A stretch of DNA of 17,922 nt from an uncultured Bacillota bacterium (GTDB lineage: Bacteria; Bacillota_I; Bacilli_A; RF39; UBA660): NCBI GenBank assembly GCA_958428295.1, contig CAUAFL010000016.1:1-17922 (forward strand). Reading direction: 5' to 3'. Below the pieces are notes generated by a model, which was given only the letters and a program-made list of their open reading frames with translations, was not told the origin of the DNA and did not search any database. Shown in pieces: positions 1 through 8,176 of this stretch (positions are counted from its first letter, which is position 1; each line of letters starts with the position of its first letter). A program made the translations under genes and the position numbers.

Positions 1-337
1 TATTTTCATCTATTGTATTACCACTTTGTTTCTTAACTCCTATTTCATAACTAATCAGGGCTTGTCCTTGCACTGTGGAAGCCACACTAAAATCAAAGTA
101 TTCCCCACTTTTTGACAATTTCTTTCCTGTATTATCCGTTGTGGGAAGAGCATTGGTGATACTAATGACATTACTACTTTCCGTATAACTCATGACCATC
201 ACTCCTGTGGTAATGGTATTGACCTTTTCTCCTGCTTTACTATAACTAAAGGCGGCATAACTTACTAGTCCCATTCCTAAAATTAACAAAAAGATAGCTA
301 CTAAACCAATGGTTAATTCTTTCTTCTTATTCTCCAT
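1..337 (-). CDS. TasA-like/glycine-rich surface protein, N-terminal part (runs off left edge)
   Basis: The reading frame is open from ATG at 335-337 to the window edge (112 codons). It starts MENKKKELTIGLVAIFLLIL, a short basic N-region and a hydrophobic core, and then has AAFSYSKAGEKVNTITTG. That arrangement resembles the SipW-dependent signal peptides of TasA/camelysin proteins, with likely cleavage just before AFSY. The following ~80 residues match residues 30-110 of the full-length paralog at 10172-11671 almost exactly, so the missing part is probably a glycine-rich domain, but this cannot be seen. The Shine-Dalgarno AAGGAG lies 5 bases upstream of the ATG. The protein is expected to be secreted and cell-surface or matrix associated (inference). 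The signal-peptide core differs from the paralog while the mature part is nearly identical. Confidence 0.85.
   Translation of the reverse strand, partial: MENKKKELTIGLVAIFLLILGMGLVSYAAFSYSKAGEKVNTITTGVMVMSYTESSNVISITNALPTTDNTGKKLSKSGEYFDFSVASTVQGQALISYEIGVKKQSGNTIDEN
19..259 (-). repeat. Copy 1 of a 241-bp ungapped near-identical repeat
   Basis: Positions 19-259 align without gaps to 11356-11596, with scattered substitutions and a perfect 51-bp stretch at 19-69/11356-11406. Both encode the start of the mature TasA-like domain of paralogous surface proteins. The similarity fades sharply in the signal-peptide core upstream. Confidence 0.85.
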
Positions 338-357
338 CTTCTACTCCTTATATTATC

Positions 358-385
358 ATTGTATCTTTTTTAGTCTATCTTGCAA
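358..385 (-). promoter_or_regulatory. Candidate sigma-A promoter of the left-edge glycine-rich gene
   Basis: On the minus strand TTGCAA (380-385) is followed after 16 bp by TACAAT (358-363), about 20 bp upstream of the start codon. The match to -35/-10 consensus is moderate. The 93-bp gap (338-430) is shared with the divergent carboxypeptidase gene, for which no convincing promoter was found. Confidence 0.4.
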
Positions 386-439
386 TATTTTTCAAGCATA
401 GATTGAGAAATTTGTCATAGTTTTTTATAGGTGATACTT

Positions 440-1492
440 TTGAAAAAAATCGGATGGTTCTTATTATTATTTTTGCTACCACTTAATGTGTTAGCCTTAA
501 CAGATACCGCGGCCGCCGCAATGGTGATGGATATTGATAGTGGTCGGGTATTATATGAAAATAATGCCGATGAACCACGACTCATCGCTTCTATTACCAA
601 AATTATGACTGCGGTAGTGGCACTTGAAAATGGTAATTTGGATGAGGTGATAACAGCTGGTGATGAAGTGCTAAAAATGTACGGAACTAATATTTATATT
701 GAACGAGGCGAGAAAATGACTTTACGAGATTTACTTTATGGCTTATTACTACGTAGTGGTAATGATGCCGCAGTGGTTATTGCAAACTATATCGCGAAAG
801 ATGAAGAGGCATTTGTCAAACTAATGAATAAAAAAGCGAAAGAAATCGGAATGACAAATACTGTTTTTCATAATTCGCATGGCTTAGATGAGGAAACAGA
901 AAATTATTCAACAGCAAGAGACATGGCACTATTAAGCCGTTATGCCTATTCTCACTTTAAAGAATATCGAAAGATGAGCGCTACTAAAGAACATGTTGTA
1001 AAAACGGATAATAAATCCTATCTTTGGTATAATCGTAATAAATTGCTCAAGCAATATGAGTATTGTACAGGGGGCAAAAATGGGTATACTCCCCGTGCGG
1101 GGAAAACACTTGTAACGACGGCTGAAAAAGACGGCTTGCGGCTAACTACCGTCACCTTGAAGGATGGTAATGAGTATGTTAACCACAAGAATTTAGCGGA
1201 CTATGCTTTTGATAAATATAGCGCTTATCAAATCGTCAACAAGGATAAATTTTCTTTTAGTGATGATAGCATCGAGGGAACGTTATATGTCAAAAAGAAT
1301 TTTCAATATCCACTAACGGAAGCTGAGGCTGCTGATGTTAAAGTGTTGGCTAGTGTTGATCCTAGCTTAAAAGAAGGAAAAGTAGGCAAAATTGAAATTC
1401 GTTTAAAGAAGGACCAACTAGCAAGTATTCCTATTTATCTAAAAGCTAATAAAAAAGAGAAAAAAGGCTTCTTCAGTCGTCTGTTCTCTTAA
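440..1492 (+). CDS. Penicillin-binding protein 5-type D-alanyl-D-alanine carboxypeptidase (DacF/DacB-like)
   Basis: This is a serine D,D-carboxypeptidase that removes the terminal D-Ala from peptidoglycan stem peptides on the outer face of the membrane. Numbering from the TTG at 440 (350 aa), residues 1-19 form a signal peptide (MKKIGWFLLLFLLPLNVLA). Motif 1 is SITK (51-54), motif 2 SGN (106-108), and motif 3 reads KNG (213-215) instead of the usual KTG, within GGKNGYTPRAGKTLV. Residues from ~240 resemble the PBP5 C-terminal beta domain. A lysine-rich tail (KKEKKGFFSRLF) could be the amphipathic membrane anchor. A GTG at 431 would add three residues, but AGGTGA at 429-434 overlaps it and sits 5 bp before the TTG, so TTG is preferred. 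Spore formers use such enzymes in cortex or forespore wall maturation; which paralog this is cannot be decided. Its stop is one base from the convergent gene, and no terminator is visible. Confidence 0.9.
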   Translation: MKKIGWFLLLFLLPLNVLALTDTAAAAMVMDIDSGRVLYENNADEPRLIASITKIMTAVVALENGNLDEVITAGDEVLKMYGTNIYIERGEKMTLRDLLYGLLLRSGNDAAVVIANYIAKDEEAFVKLMNKKAKEIGMTNTVFHNSHGLDEETENYSTARDMALLSRYAYSHFKEYRKMSATKEHVVKTDNKSYLWYNRNKLLKQYEYCTGGKNGYTPRAGKTLVTTAEKDGLRLTTVTLKDGNEYVNHKNLADYAFDKYSAYQIVNKDKFSFSDDSIEGTLYVKKNFQYPLTEAEAADVKVLASVDPSLKEGKVGKIEIRLKKDQLASIPIYLKANKKEKKGFFSRLFS

Positions 1493-1493
1493 A

Positions 1494-2408
1494 TTAAGTA
1501 TTTTTACTTTCTAAGCGGAAGAAATTAATACTAGGTCGCGCATTAAAACGATAGGGATATTTACTGGTTCCAATTCCAGAAGAAATATAAAATTGTGTAG
1601 TATCTAGTTGATAGTAACCGCCTTGATAGCGACCAACCTGGTCTTTGTCTACAAAACTTATTACATTAGGGATTCTTACTTGCCCATGATGCGAATGACC
1701 AGCTAAAGCTAAATCAACAGAATGTTGTTGCAAGATAGTTTCAATGTAAAGTGGTTTATGAAACATGGCAATAGTAAAAATATCTTCATTGTGATCACTT
1801 TGCTGATAATAGTCAAAGGCTTGTTCTAAATTTAAAGTATCATGATTAGTATTTAAACCAATTAATAAAAGTGGACTAAGGCCTTCATTATAAATCAAAT
1901 CATAACTATCGTCTAATATTGTAAAATGACAATCCGTTAAAATAGAGATGGCTTCCTCGGTATCATTTTCTCCTAAAACAGCATAATTGCCAATGGTAGA
2001 AGTGATTTTTTTCAATTGTGCCACCAATACTTTGCGTTGTTCTGTATCCAAGGTTTCTTCGCCTAATAAGTCACCAGTAAAAAGGACTAAATCGGGTTTG
2101 CGTAAATTGATGGCGTGAACAACTTTCTGTAATAATTGGTCATTTTCATAGTGAATATCAGAAAATTGAATGACTTTCAAGCCGTGAAAATGAGGTGGTA
2201 ATTTATCACTTTCTATGGTTTGTTCGTTCACCATTAAAGAAATGGTACCAACCTTTGTAATATAAAGACAAGTGCCAAAGATGAAGACTAAAAGGAAAAG
2301 CAATATTTTGACTAGTAATTTGACTAGTTTTTTTTGTTTTCCTTGCTTTGCTTCTTTTTCAATGGCTTCTTGCTTATCCTGATGTAATTCTATCCGACTT
2401 CTTTTCAT
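1494..2408 (-). CDS. Membrane-anchored metallophosphoesterase (YkuE/YaeI-like calcineurin fold)
   Basis: The protein has 304 aa. A basic N-terminus (1-32) is followed by one transmembrane segment (~33-52), then a calcineurin-type phosphoesterase domain placed outside the membrane. Metal-site motifs in order are D84-I-H86 in QFSDIH, G112-D113 in LFTGDLLG, H217 in FHKP, and GHSH (237-240) followed by HG. The usual GNHD/E block is replaced by GEND (146-149) in NYAVLGENDT, which removes the canonical Asn metal ligand and catalytic His. Relatives such as B. subtilis YkuE act at the cell wall or on phospholipid headgroups, but the substrate here is unknown. The start is supported by AAGGAGAA upstream of the ATG. 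The gene is convergent with the carboxypeptidase and lies downstream of the ABC operon terminator, so it is probably transcribed separately; its own promoter is not clear. Confidence 0.85.
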   Translation of the reverse strand: MKRSRIELHQDKQEAIEKEAKQGKQKKLVKLLVKILLFLLVFIFGTCLYITKVGTISLMVNEQTIESDKLPPHFHGLKVIQFSDIHYENDQLLQKVVHAINLRKPDLVLFTGDLLGEETLDTEQRKVLVAQLKKITSTIGNYAVLGENDTEEAISILTDCHFTILDDSYDLIYNEGLSPLLLIGLNTNHDTLNLEQAFDYYQQSDHNEDIFTIAMFHKPLYIETILQQHSVDLALAGHSHHGQVRIPNVISFVDKDQVGRYQGGYYQLDTTQFYISSGIGTSKYPYRFNARPSINFFRLESKNT

Positions 2409-2504
2409 TATTTCTTAGTTCTCCTTCTTCCAAGATGCCAATCACAAAAGTGAAATGCACACTAGCATTTCCTAGTTATTATTTTAGCATATTTTTAAGG
2501 ATTG

Positions 2505-2534
2505 AAAAAGAGGTAGAACCTAATCGGCTACCTC
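2505..2534 (-). terminator. Rho-independent terminator of the tetR-ABC operon
   Basis: On the minus strand GAGGTAG (2528-2534) and CTACCTC (2510-2516) form a perfect 7-bp stem around an 11-nt loop, followed by TTTTT (2505-2509). The 5' arm lies inside the last codons of the 617-aa transporter and the loop contains its TAG stop. Confidence 0.8.
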
Positions 2535-4373
2535 CTCGAATTGTGAATTGTAAAGTTCAGCGTAAAAGCCTTGTTGTTTTAGTAAATCTTCATGAGTTCC
2601 TTGTTCAACAATGTCCCCATCTTTCATCACTAAAATTAGATTCGCATTTTTTATGGTAGATAAACGGTGGGCAATGACAAAACTAGTCCGTCCTTCCATT
2701 AGCTTATCCATAGCTTTTTGAATGAGTTGTTCCATTCGTGTATCAACGCTACTGGTCGCTTCATCTAGTATTAAAATCTTCGGATCCTTCAAAATGACAC
2801 GCGCAATCGTTAACAATTGTTTTTGACCCGCAGAGACATTATCACTTTCTTCATTGAGAATCATATCATACCCTTCCGGTAATGTTCTGATAAAGTGATC
2901 AATATGTGCAGCAATCGCTGCTTCCTCTACTTCATCATTATTTGCTTCTAAGTTCCCGTACCGAATATTTTCCCGTACTGTATCACTATATAACCAAGTA
3001 TCCTGTAATACCATACCAAATAAGCTTCGTAAATCATTACGTTTCATATCTTTAATGTTGACACCATCAATTGTAATTGCCCCTTGATTGACATCGTAAA
3101 AGCGCATTAACAATTTGACAATAGTCGTTTTACCAGCACCTGTTGGGCCGACAATGGCGATCTTTTCCCCTTTTTTCATAGTCGCATTAAAATCGTGAAT
3201 TACTAATTTATCCTTGCGATAGCCAAAGGCTACATGGTCAAAACTAACCTTTTGTCCCATTGTTTCCAATTGATAAGTGGTGTTCTCTATTTCTCTTACT
3301 TCTTCTTTCTCATCTAAAAACTCAAAGACACGTTCACTAGCAGCCATCATTGATTGAAGTAAATTACCAACTTGTGCAATTTGGGTTAGAGGGTTCATAA
3401 AGTTACGAATATATTGAGAGAAAGATAAAATGTCACCCACCTCAATACGATTTTGAATTACGAGCCAACCACCTAAAATGGAAACAATCACATAACCAAT
3501 ATTACCAATAAAACTCATAATTGGATGCATCATTCCTGTAAAGAATTGACTTTTCCAAGCTGTATTGTAAAGTTTTTCATTAGTTTCATCAAATTGTTGT
3601 TTGGCTTTTTCTTCACCATTAAACAGCTTAACAATATCATGACCACTATACACTTCCTCAATTGTTCCGTTAATGTCACCTAAATATTCTTGTTGCGCTG
3701 TAAAATATTTTTGACTACGCTTCATAATAAGTCCCATCATAAGGAGTGCAATTGGAATAATTAATAAGGTAATTCCTGTCATTAAAGGACTAATAGATAA
3801 CATCATCACCACCACCCCAATAAGGGTCGTAATGGAACTAATAACCTGCGTTAAAGATTGGTCCAAACTCTGCGATAGTGTATCAACATCGTTAGTCACA
3901 CGTGATAAAATTTCCCCGGTTGTTTTACTTTCAAAATATTTTAAAGGTAATTTATGCATTTTATGTGAGATTTCTTCACGTAGATGAAAAGCTACCTTCT
4001 GATTGACGCCACTCATAATAAAACCTTGTAAATAAGAGAAAATCATACTGAGAATATAAAGTCCTAATAAAGTTAAGAGAATACCAGCAATTTTTCCAAA
4101 ATCGATTCCACTACTAGTCCCCATGACTTTCCCAACTAAGCCATTAAAAATTTCTGTCGTAGCATTCCCCATAATCTTAGGGCCGATAATAGCAAATACA
4201 GCACTACATATAGAGAAAATAACGATGGCAATAATACTTACCTTATAGGCCCCTAAATAATGAAATAAGCGCTTAGCAGTTCCTTTAAAGTCTTTTGCTT
4301 TTTCTGTACTCATCATAGCTCCTGGTCCATGCTGTCGAGCTTGTCTAGGAGTTTTATTGTGATTACTAGGCAT
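2520..4373 (-). CDS. ABC exporter half-transporter, catalytically competent subunit (permease + ATPase)
   Basis: The 617-aa protein is a type I ABC exporter half with an N-terminal six-helix membrane domain (~40-340) and a nucleotide-binding domain (~375-610). Visible motifs are Walker A GPTGAGKTT (409-417), Q-loop Q457 in VLQD, a degenerate signature VSAGQ (513-517, canonical LSGGQ), Walker B ILILDE with catalytic Glu538, the D-loop in SSVD, and the switch His569 in IAHR. The partner encoded upstream has the complementary defects, as in heterodimers of the LmrCD/BmrCD/TM287-288 type. The role is therefore export of drugs, lipids or peptides (family knowledge); the substrate is unknown. Translation starts in an 8-bp overlap with the upstream gene, with AAAGGAGGAG before the ATG. 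The N-terminal ~20 residues are polar and His/Gln-rich. The operon terminator overlaps the stop codon. Confidence 0.93.
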   Translation of the reverse strand: MPSNHNKTPRQARQHGPGAMMSTEKAKDFKGTAKRLFHYLGAYKVSIIAIVIFSICSAVFAIIGPKIMGNATTEIFNGLVGKVMGTSSGIDFGKIAGILLTLLGLYILSMIFSYLQGFIMSGVNQKVAFHLREEISHKMHKLPLKYFESKTTGEILSRVTNDVDTLSQSLDQSLTQVISSITTLIGVVVMMLSISPLMTGITLLIIPIALLMMGLIMKRSQKYFTAQQEYLGDINGTIEEVYSGHDIVKLFNGEEKAKQQFDETNEKLYNTAWKSQFFTGMMHPIMSFIGNIGYVIVSILGGWLVIQNRIEVGDILSFSQYIRNFMNPLTQIAQVGNLLQSMMAASERVFEFLDEKEEVREIENTTYQLETMGQKVSFDHVAFGYRKDKLVIHDFNATMKKGEKIAIVGPTGAGKTTIVKLLMRFYDVNQGAITIDGVNIKDMKRNDLRSLFGMVLQDTWLYSDTVRENIRYGNLEANNDEVEEAAIAAHIDHFIRTLPEGYDMILNEESDNVSAGQKQLLTIARVILKDPKILILDEATSSVDTRMEQLIQKAMDKLMEGRTSFVIAHRLSTIKNANLILVMKDGDIVEQGTHEDLLKQQGFYAELYNSQFEEVAD

Positions 4374-6573
4374 TTTCTAACTCCTCCTTTGATAACTGAC
4401 TTTGCGCTATCTCTTTATAAATAGCACAAGTTTTTAGTAATTGTTGATGGGTTCCAATTCCCACCACTTTTCCTTCGTCTAACACTACGATTTGATCTGC
4501 TTTTAAAATTGTATTAATTCGTTGGGCAACAATGAAAATAGTCGCCTCTTTGGCATGTTCATGAAGTGCCTTACGTAGTTCATAATCCGTTTTAAAATCA
4601 AGGGCTGAAAAACTATCATCAAAAATATAGATCTCAGGATTCATCGCTACTGCTCTTGCAATTGATAAGCGTTGTTTTTGTCCTCCAGAAACGTTGGTAC
4701 CACCCTGACTGATTTCACTCTGATAACCATCTTTTTTACTGAGAATAAATTCCTCTGCTTGCGCAATTTGGGCAGCTTTTATCATTGTTTCATCAGACAT
4801 TGACTCATCACTAAATTTAATATTACTTTCAATCGTTCCGGAAAATAAAATTCCTTTTTGTGGTACATAGCCAATTTTAGCATGCAAATCACTCTTTTTG
4901 ACATCCTTGACATTTACACCATCTACTAAGATTTCTCCTTCAGTAGCATCATACAATCTAGGAATTAAATTAATTAAGGTACTCTTACCAGAACCAGTAC
5001 TACCAATAAAAGCTGTCGTTGTTCCTTTCTCAGCTGTAAAATTAATATCCGTCAAAACATCTTCATCACTGTCTGGATAACGGAAGGTTACGTTCTTAAA
5101 TTCTACTAATCCTTTTATTCGTTTACTGAAAGTCTTAGGATGAGATGGATCTTGAATGCTTTCTTCTGTCTTTAATACTTCCATAATTCGCTTAGCAGAC
5201 ACATTGGCTCTTGGTAAGAAGATAGAAAACATTGAAATCATTAGAAAGGCCATAATAATTTGCATAGCATACTGAATAAAGGCTAGCATGTCTCCTACTT
5301 GTAATAGGCCATCATTAATGCCATGTGATCCTTTCCAAAGAATTAAAATACAGATACCATTCATTACAAACATCATTGTAGGCATCATCAAATTCATCAT
5401 CCGACTAACAAAAAGGTTTGTTTTCTTTAAATCACTATTAGCCTTTTTAAAGCGTTTCTTTTCATAATCTTGATTAGAAAAGGCTCTAATAACAGGAATT
5501 CCTGTTACAATTTCTCGTGTTACTTGATTAAGACGGTCTAATAGTTTTTGAAGTTTTTGGAATTTAGGCATCACGGTCGTAAAGAGAATGACAATAATCG
5601 CCATCACTGCTAAGATACCAATCCAAATAATATAGGTCATGGACGGAGCACTAGCTAATACTCGTTGTACAGCACCAATAGCAATAATAGGTGCATAAAT
5701 AAAGATTCGTAAAGTCATGACAATCATCATCTGCACCTGTTGAATATCATTGGTACTGCGTGTAATTAAGGAAGAAATTCCAAATTGCTTATATTCTGCT
5801 TTTGAGAAATTTAAAACTTTACTAAATTCTTCCCGGCGAACTCTTCTAGCAAGAGTCGCTCCAATTCTAGCACCCAATAAGGAAACAATAATTGTCGTAA
5901 TCATACTAAGGAGTGCTAAGCCTAACATTTTAAGACCTGACATTGTAATATAACTGGTTTGTAAATGATTGGTATTAATCCCGATCTTCTGATATTCTGC
6001 TTTTATGAAAGCAACCGCACTTTGACTCACTAGACTATCCGGCATTTCTTTAAAACGTTCATTAATACTCTTCTGTATTTCTATCAAATTTTCTTGTGGC
6101 AATAAGCTAATTACTTCTATTAAAGACATCTTTTGCATTGTTGGGGGCATTTCTTTTAAAAGTGCCTCTTGAAGTTTTTGACCTTCCTTTTCAGTGGTTG
6201 TCAACATATAATCGACTAACATTGCTCGCTCAAAAGCTTCATTATGATAGGTTTCATTTTTTAAAACATAGATATTTTCTTGCTCTAAGATTTTATAATC
6301 ATAATCCTTACTTTTGGTGTCAATTAGGCGATAGTGATCTAGTATCGCTTGTTTTTCTGTCTCACTAACAAATAATAAGACTTCTTCCATTTTACTCTTA
6401 CGAATCACTTTAGGAGTTTTCTCTTCAATGCCGCCTTGTTGTACACCCACATTAATAATCTTAGAGGTGTAATCTGGTAATGCTAAATCACAGTTAGCCT
6501 GTACTACTAATAAAGCAACAATCAGTAGTATTTGAAAGATATTTTGTTTTAAATAACGAAATATTTTAAGCAT
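4366..6573 (-). CDS. ABC exporter half-transporter, degenerate-site subunit with a large extracytoplasmic loop
   Basis: The 735-aa protein is the heterodimer partner of the downstream 617-aa half. TM1 lies at ~12-30. A ~170-residue polar, charged stretch (~40-212) precedes TM2 (~213-235) and should lie outside the membrane; it accounts for the extra length over a normal ~580-600 aa half-transporter. In the nucleotide-binding domain, Walker A is GSTGSGKST (524-532) and the signature is canonical VSGGQ (628-632). Walker B ends in DD (652-653), so the catalytic Glu is Asp, and the switch His is Gln684 (VAQR). The degenerate ATP site therefore pairs this Walker B with the partner's VSAGQ, exactly as expected for asymmetric exporters. 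The ATG overlaps the end of the TetR gene by 8 bp with a purine-rich SD (GAAAGGAAG). Control by the TetR protein is inferred from operon structure. Confidence 0.92.
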   Translation of the reverse strand: MLKIFRYLKQNIFQILLIVALLVVQANCDLALPDYTSKIINVGVQQGGIEEKTPKVIRKSKMEEVLLFVSETEKQAILDHYRLIDTKSKDYDYKILEQENIYVLKNETYHNEAFERAMLVDYMLTTTEKEGQKLQEALLKEMPPTMQKMSLIEVISLLPQENLIEIQKSINERFKEMPDSLVSQSAVAFIKAEYQKIGINTNHLQTSYITMSGLKMLGLALLSMITTIIVSLLGARIGATLARRVRREEFSKVLNFSKAEYKQFGISSLITRSTNDIQQVQMMIVMTLRIFIYAPIIAIGAVQRVLASAPSMTYIIWIGILAVMAIIVILFTTVMPKFQKLQKLLDRLNQVTREIVTGIPVIRAFSNQDYEKKRFKKANSDLKKTNLFVSRMMNLMMPTMMFVMNGICILILWKGSHGINDGLLQVGDMLAFIQYAMQIIMAFLMISMFSIFLPRANVSAKRIMEVLKTEESIQDPSHPKTFSKRIKGLVEFKNVTFRYPDSDEDVLTDINFTAEKGTTTAFIGSTGSGKSTLINLIPRLYDATEGEILVDGVNVKDVKKSDLHAKIGYVPQKGILFSGTIESNIKFSDESMSDETMIKAAQIAQAEEFILSKKDGYQSEISQGGTNVSGGQKQRLSIARAVAMNPEIYIFDDSFSALDFKTDYELRKALHEHAKEATIFIVAQRINTILKADQIVVLDEGKVVGIGTHQQLLKTCAIYKEIAQSQLSKEELENA

Positions 6574-7189
6574 TTTTTTCTTCCTTTCCTTCTAATATAC
6601 CTATTTGTAATAATTCCAATTGTTCATGGTAAGCTTCTAGTGCTTGATCACTCGTTTTCTCCCCTCTTACAACAAGCACTAAATTTGCCATTAATAAATG
6701 AAAACATTCAATTAGTAAAACTTCTAAATACTTCTTAGCAAGCGGACGAAAACAAGTGCTGTTTATCTGTTTTAATAATTCGTCTAAATGCTTCTTATCA
6801 TGGAATTGATAGGTTTCTTTTTTCTTCTTGTACATCGTTGTATTTTCGATGACTTGTTTAATAAAGTGGCGATTTAAAGGAATGGTCACAAAAAAGCAAG
6901 CATTCTTGAAGATTTCCTCAAACATGAAAAATGGGTCACCACCACTAGCCAGTAGGGCTTCCTGCATCCGTTTGAGACTTTGTTCTGCGTACGTTTCTAG
7001 AAGATAATAATATAAATCTTCTTTATCTTGAAAGTACATATAGAAACTCCCTCTAGAAATGTCTGCTTCTTTAATAATTTGATTAATAGACACTTCGCCT
7101 AGGGGCATTTTTGCAAAATTGGTCTTCGCTACTTGCAATAATTTTTGTTGTTTTTCTTTATCTAAACGCAAAAATGTTGAACTAGGCAT
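6566..7189 (-). CDS. TetR-family transcriptional regulator of the ABC exporter operon
   Basis: The 207-aa protein has an N-terminal TetR-type helix-turn-helix at ~10-60, including the typical block ISRGSFYMYFQDKEDLYYYL. The helical C-terminal part (~70-200) would form the ligand and dimerisation domain and is not conserved enough to name a ligand. It is the first gene of a three-gene overlapping operon with two exporter subunits, a layout usual for local repressors of multidrug exporters. A palindrome lies between its own -35 and -10 (see 7219-7247), which supports autorepression. The start ATG at 7187-7189 is preceded by AAAGGAG. The C-terminal codons overlap the next gene's start, so translation is probably coupled. 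Confidence 0.92.
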   Translation of the reverse strand: MPSSTFLRLDKEKQQKLLQVAKTNFAKMPLGEVSINQIIKEADISRGSFYMYFQDKEDLYYYLLETYAEQSLKRMQEALLASGGDPFFMFEEIFKNACFFVTIPLNRHFIKQVIENTTMYKKKKETYQFHDKKHLDELLKQINSTCFRPLAKKYLEVLLIECFHLLMANLVLVVRGEKTSDQALEAYHEQLELLQIGILEGKEEKNA

Positions 7190-7218
7190 GATAGGGCTCC
7201 TTTCATCGGCACCTTTAC

Positions 7219-7247
7219 ATTATATGTGACAGCCTGTCATAAGTCAA
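7219..7247 (-). promoter_or_regulatory. Promoter with embedded TetR operator
   Basis: On the minus strand TTGACT (7242-7247), a 17-bp spacer and TATAAT (7219-7224) form a near-consensus sigma-A promoter. The spacer contains the perfect palindrome TGACAG-N-CTGTCA (7227-7239). A repressor bound here would block RNA polymerase directly. That the ligand is the adjacent TetR protein is inference. Confidence 0.8.
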
Positions 7248-7264
7248 CCTTTTTTTGCATAATT

Positions 7265-7543
7265 CTATTCAAAGCCATCTGTTACAGCCACAATTTGATA
7301 TCCTAAAGGCCGAAGTTTTTGTGCAAGCAGTACGCTATGGATCCCACTTCCACAAAAAAGATAATAGATTTCTTCTTTTAATAAGTACTTCTCGGGAAAT
7401 TCCCGCAACATTCGAAACGGAATATTAATAGCACCCTCAAGGGTTCCACGCTCATACTCATAATGTTCTCGTATATCTACCAATCGTATTGACCTCCTAC
7501 TTAGAATTTCTTTTAATTCCTGCATTGTAATTTCAGTTTTCAT
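7265..7543 (-). CDS. Single-domain rhodanese-like protein
   Basis: The protein has 92 aa, the usual size for a stand-alone rhodanese/PspE-type domain. The N-terminal block has LVDIREHYEYERGTLEGAINIPF, here split as DIREHYEYERG and then GAINIPF, the classical CH2A-like region. The active-site loop is FCGSGIHS, with the catalytic Cys about two thirds along the chain (~64). Such proteins carry a persulfide sulfur on this Cys and pass it to acceptors such as cyanide, thiols or sulfur-transfer partners; the partner here is unknown. The gene is flanked by the tasA-like terminator upstream and the tetR promoter downstream, so it is probably monocistronic. The leader has GGGTGAT before the ATG and a TATAAT close to the upstream terminator. 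It ends only 18 bp before the tetR -35. Confidence 0.88.
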   Translation of the reverse strand: MKTEITMQELKEILSRRSIRLVDIREHYEYERGTLEGAINIPFRMLREFPEKYLLKEEIYYLFCGSGIHSVLLAQKLRPLGYQIVAVTDGFE

Positions 7544-7574
7544 ATTATATTATCACCCATTATAATATATCCCA

Positions 7575-7601
7575 AACAAAAAGAAAGGTTTGTACCTTTC
7601 T
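7575..7601 (-). terminator. Rho-independent terminator of the TasA-like gene
   Basis: On the minus strand AGAAAGGT (7594-7601) and ACCTTTCT (7582-7589) form a perfect 8-bp stem with a 4-nt loop, followed by a T-rich tail (TTTTTGTTT). The first base pairs overlap the TAG stop of the gene. Confidence 0.85.
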
Positions 7602-8151
7602 ACTGTTGTTGATCTCCTGTAATTCGTAATTTTCCTCTCCAAACATGGCCCTCAATATTATTAGTATTAATATCCGTGCGGATCCATAATCGTAAAACAT
7701 AACTATTAGTAACAGAAGCATTTAAAGTACCACTATCTAAAACTCGGTTTTTATCCGCACCAAGTGAGGTTAATAAACTAGCACTCCCCACCGTGGTGTT
7801 TTTAGTTAAATTGTAACGCAGCCAACTATCTTCTAATTTGGTTTCTCCACTAGCAGGAGTTACATTATCTAAATAAATCTTATAAACAGCTGGTGCCGTA
7901 CCTGTATTTTTCAAAGTAAAACTATATCCCGTCGTAGCTAAGCCATTCGCATCCGTCATTGGATAGGCTTCTGTTAGATTAATTTGATTTCCTTCTGTTA
8001 AGGTTAACTGTAATGTTCCGGTCGTAATCGTATTTGACTTGGTTCCCGCTTTAAGATAACTAAAAGCCGCATAGCTGGCACTTACTACTAACACTACCAT
8101 AACGATACTCAAAATTGTTAAAATCCCTATTTTTTTTGGCTTGTTCTCCAT
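7600..8151 (-). CDS. TasA/camelysin-like secreted protein with SipW-type signal peptide
   Basis: The start is placed at ATG 8149-8151 (MENKPKKIG...), giving 183 aa. AGGTGA sits 4 bp upstream and a promoter lies further upstream, whereas a longer in-frame start would begin inside the promoter. Residues 1-7 are basic, ~8-25 hydrophobic, and SASYAAFSYLKAG follows, matching the signal region of SipW substrates; cleavage is likely near residue 28. The mature part is a beta-rich ~155-aa domain with NTITTG, a mid-region KNTGTAPAVYKIYL and a C-terminal GHVWRGKLRITG, as in TasA/CalY-type fibre proteins. These are exported, processed by an ER-type signal peptidase and assembled on the surface or in biofilm matrix; none of this is shown here. 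No signal peptidase is encoded in the window. It shares the N-terminal pattern with the glycine-rich proteins but lacks their C-terminal domain. Confidence 0.8.
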   Translation of the reverse strand: MENKPKKIGILTILSIVMVVLVVSASYAAFSYLKAGTKSNTITTGTLQLTLTEGNQINLTEAYPMTDANGLATTGYSFTLKNTGTAPAVYKIYLDNVTPASGETKLEDSWLRYNLTKNTTVGSASLLTSLGADKNRVLDSGTLNASVTNSYVLRLWIRTDINTNNIEGHVWRGKLRITGDQQQ

Positions 8152-8176
8152 GCTTTCACCTACATTATTATTTATA

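Noticed and set aside
391..430. Sigma-F/G-type promoter for the carboxypeptidase (GCATA near 398)
   Set aside because: The -35-like GCATA has no -10 with the right sequence and spacing; not enough to annotate.
2348..2659. 103-aa plus-strand ORF across the exporter/phosphoesterase gap
   Set aside because: It overlaps two real minus-strand genes and a terminator and has no ribosome site or family resemblance.
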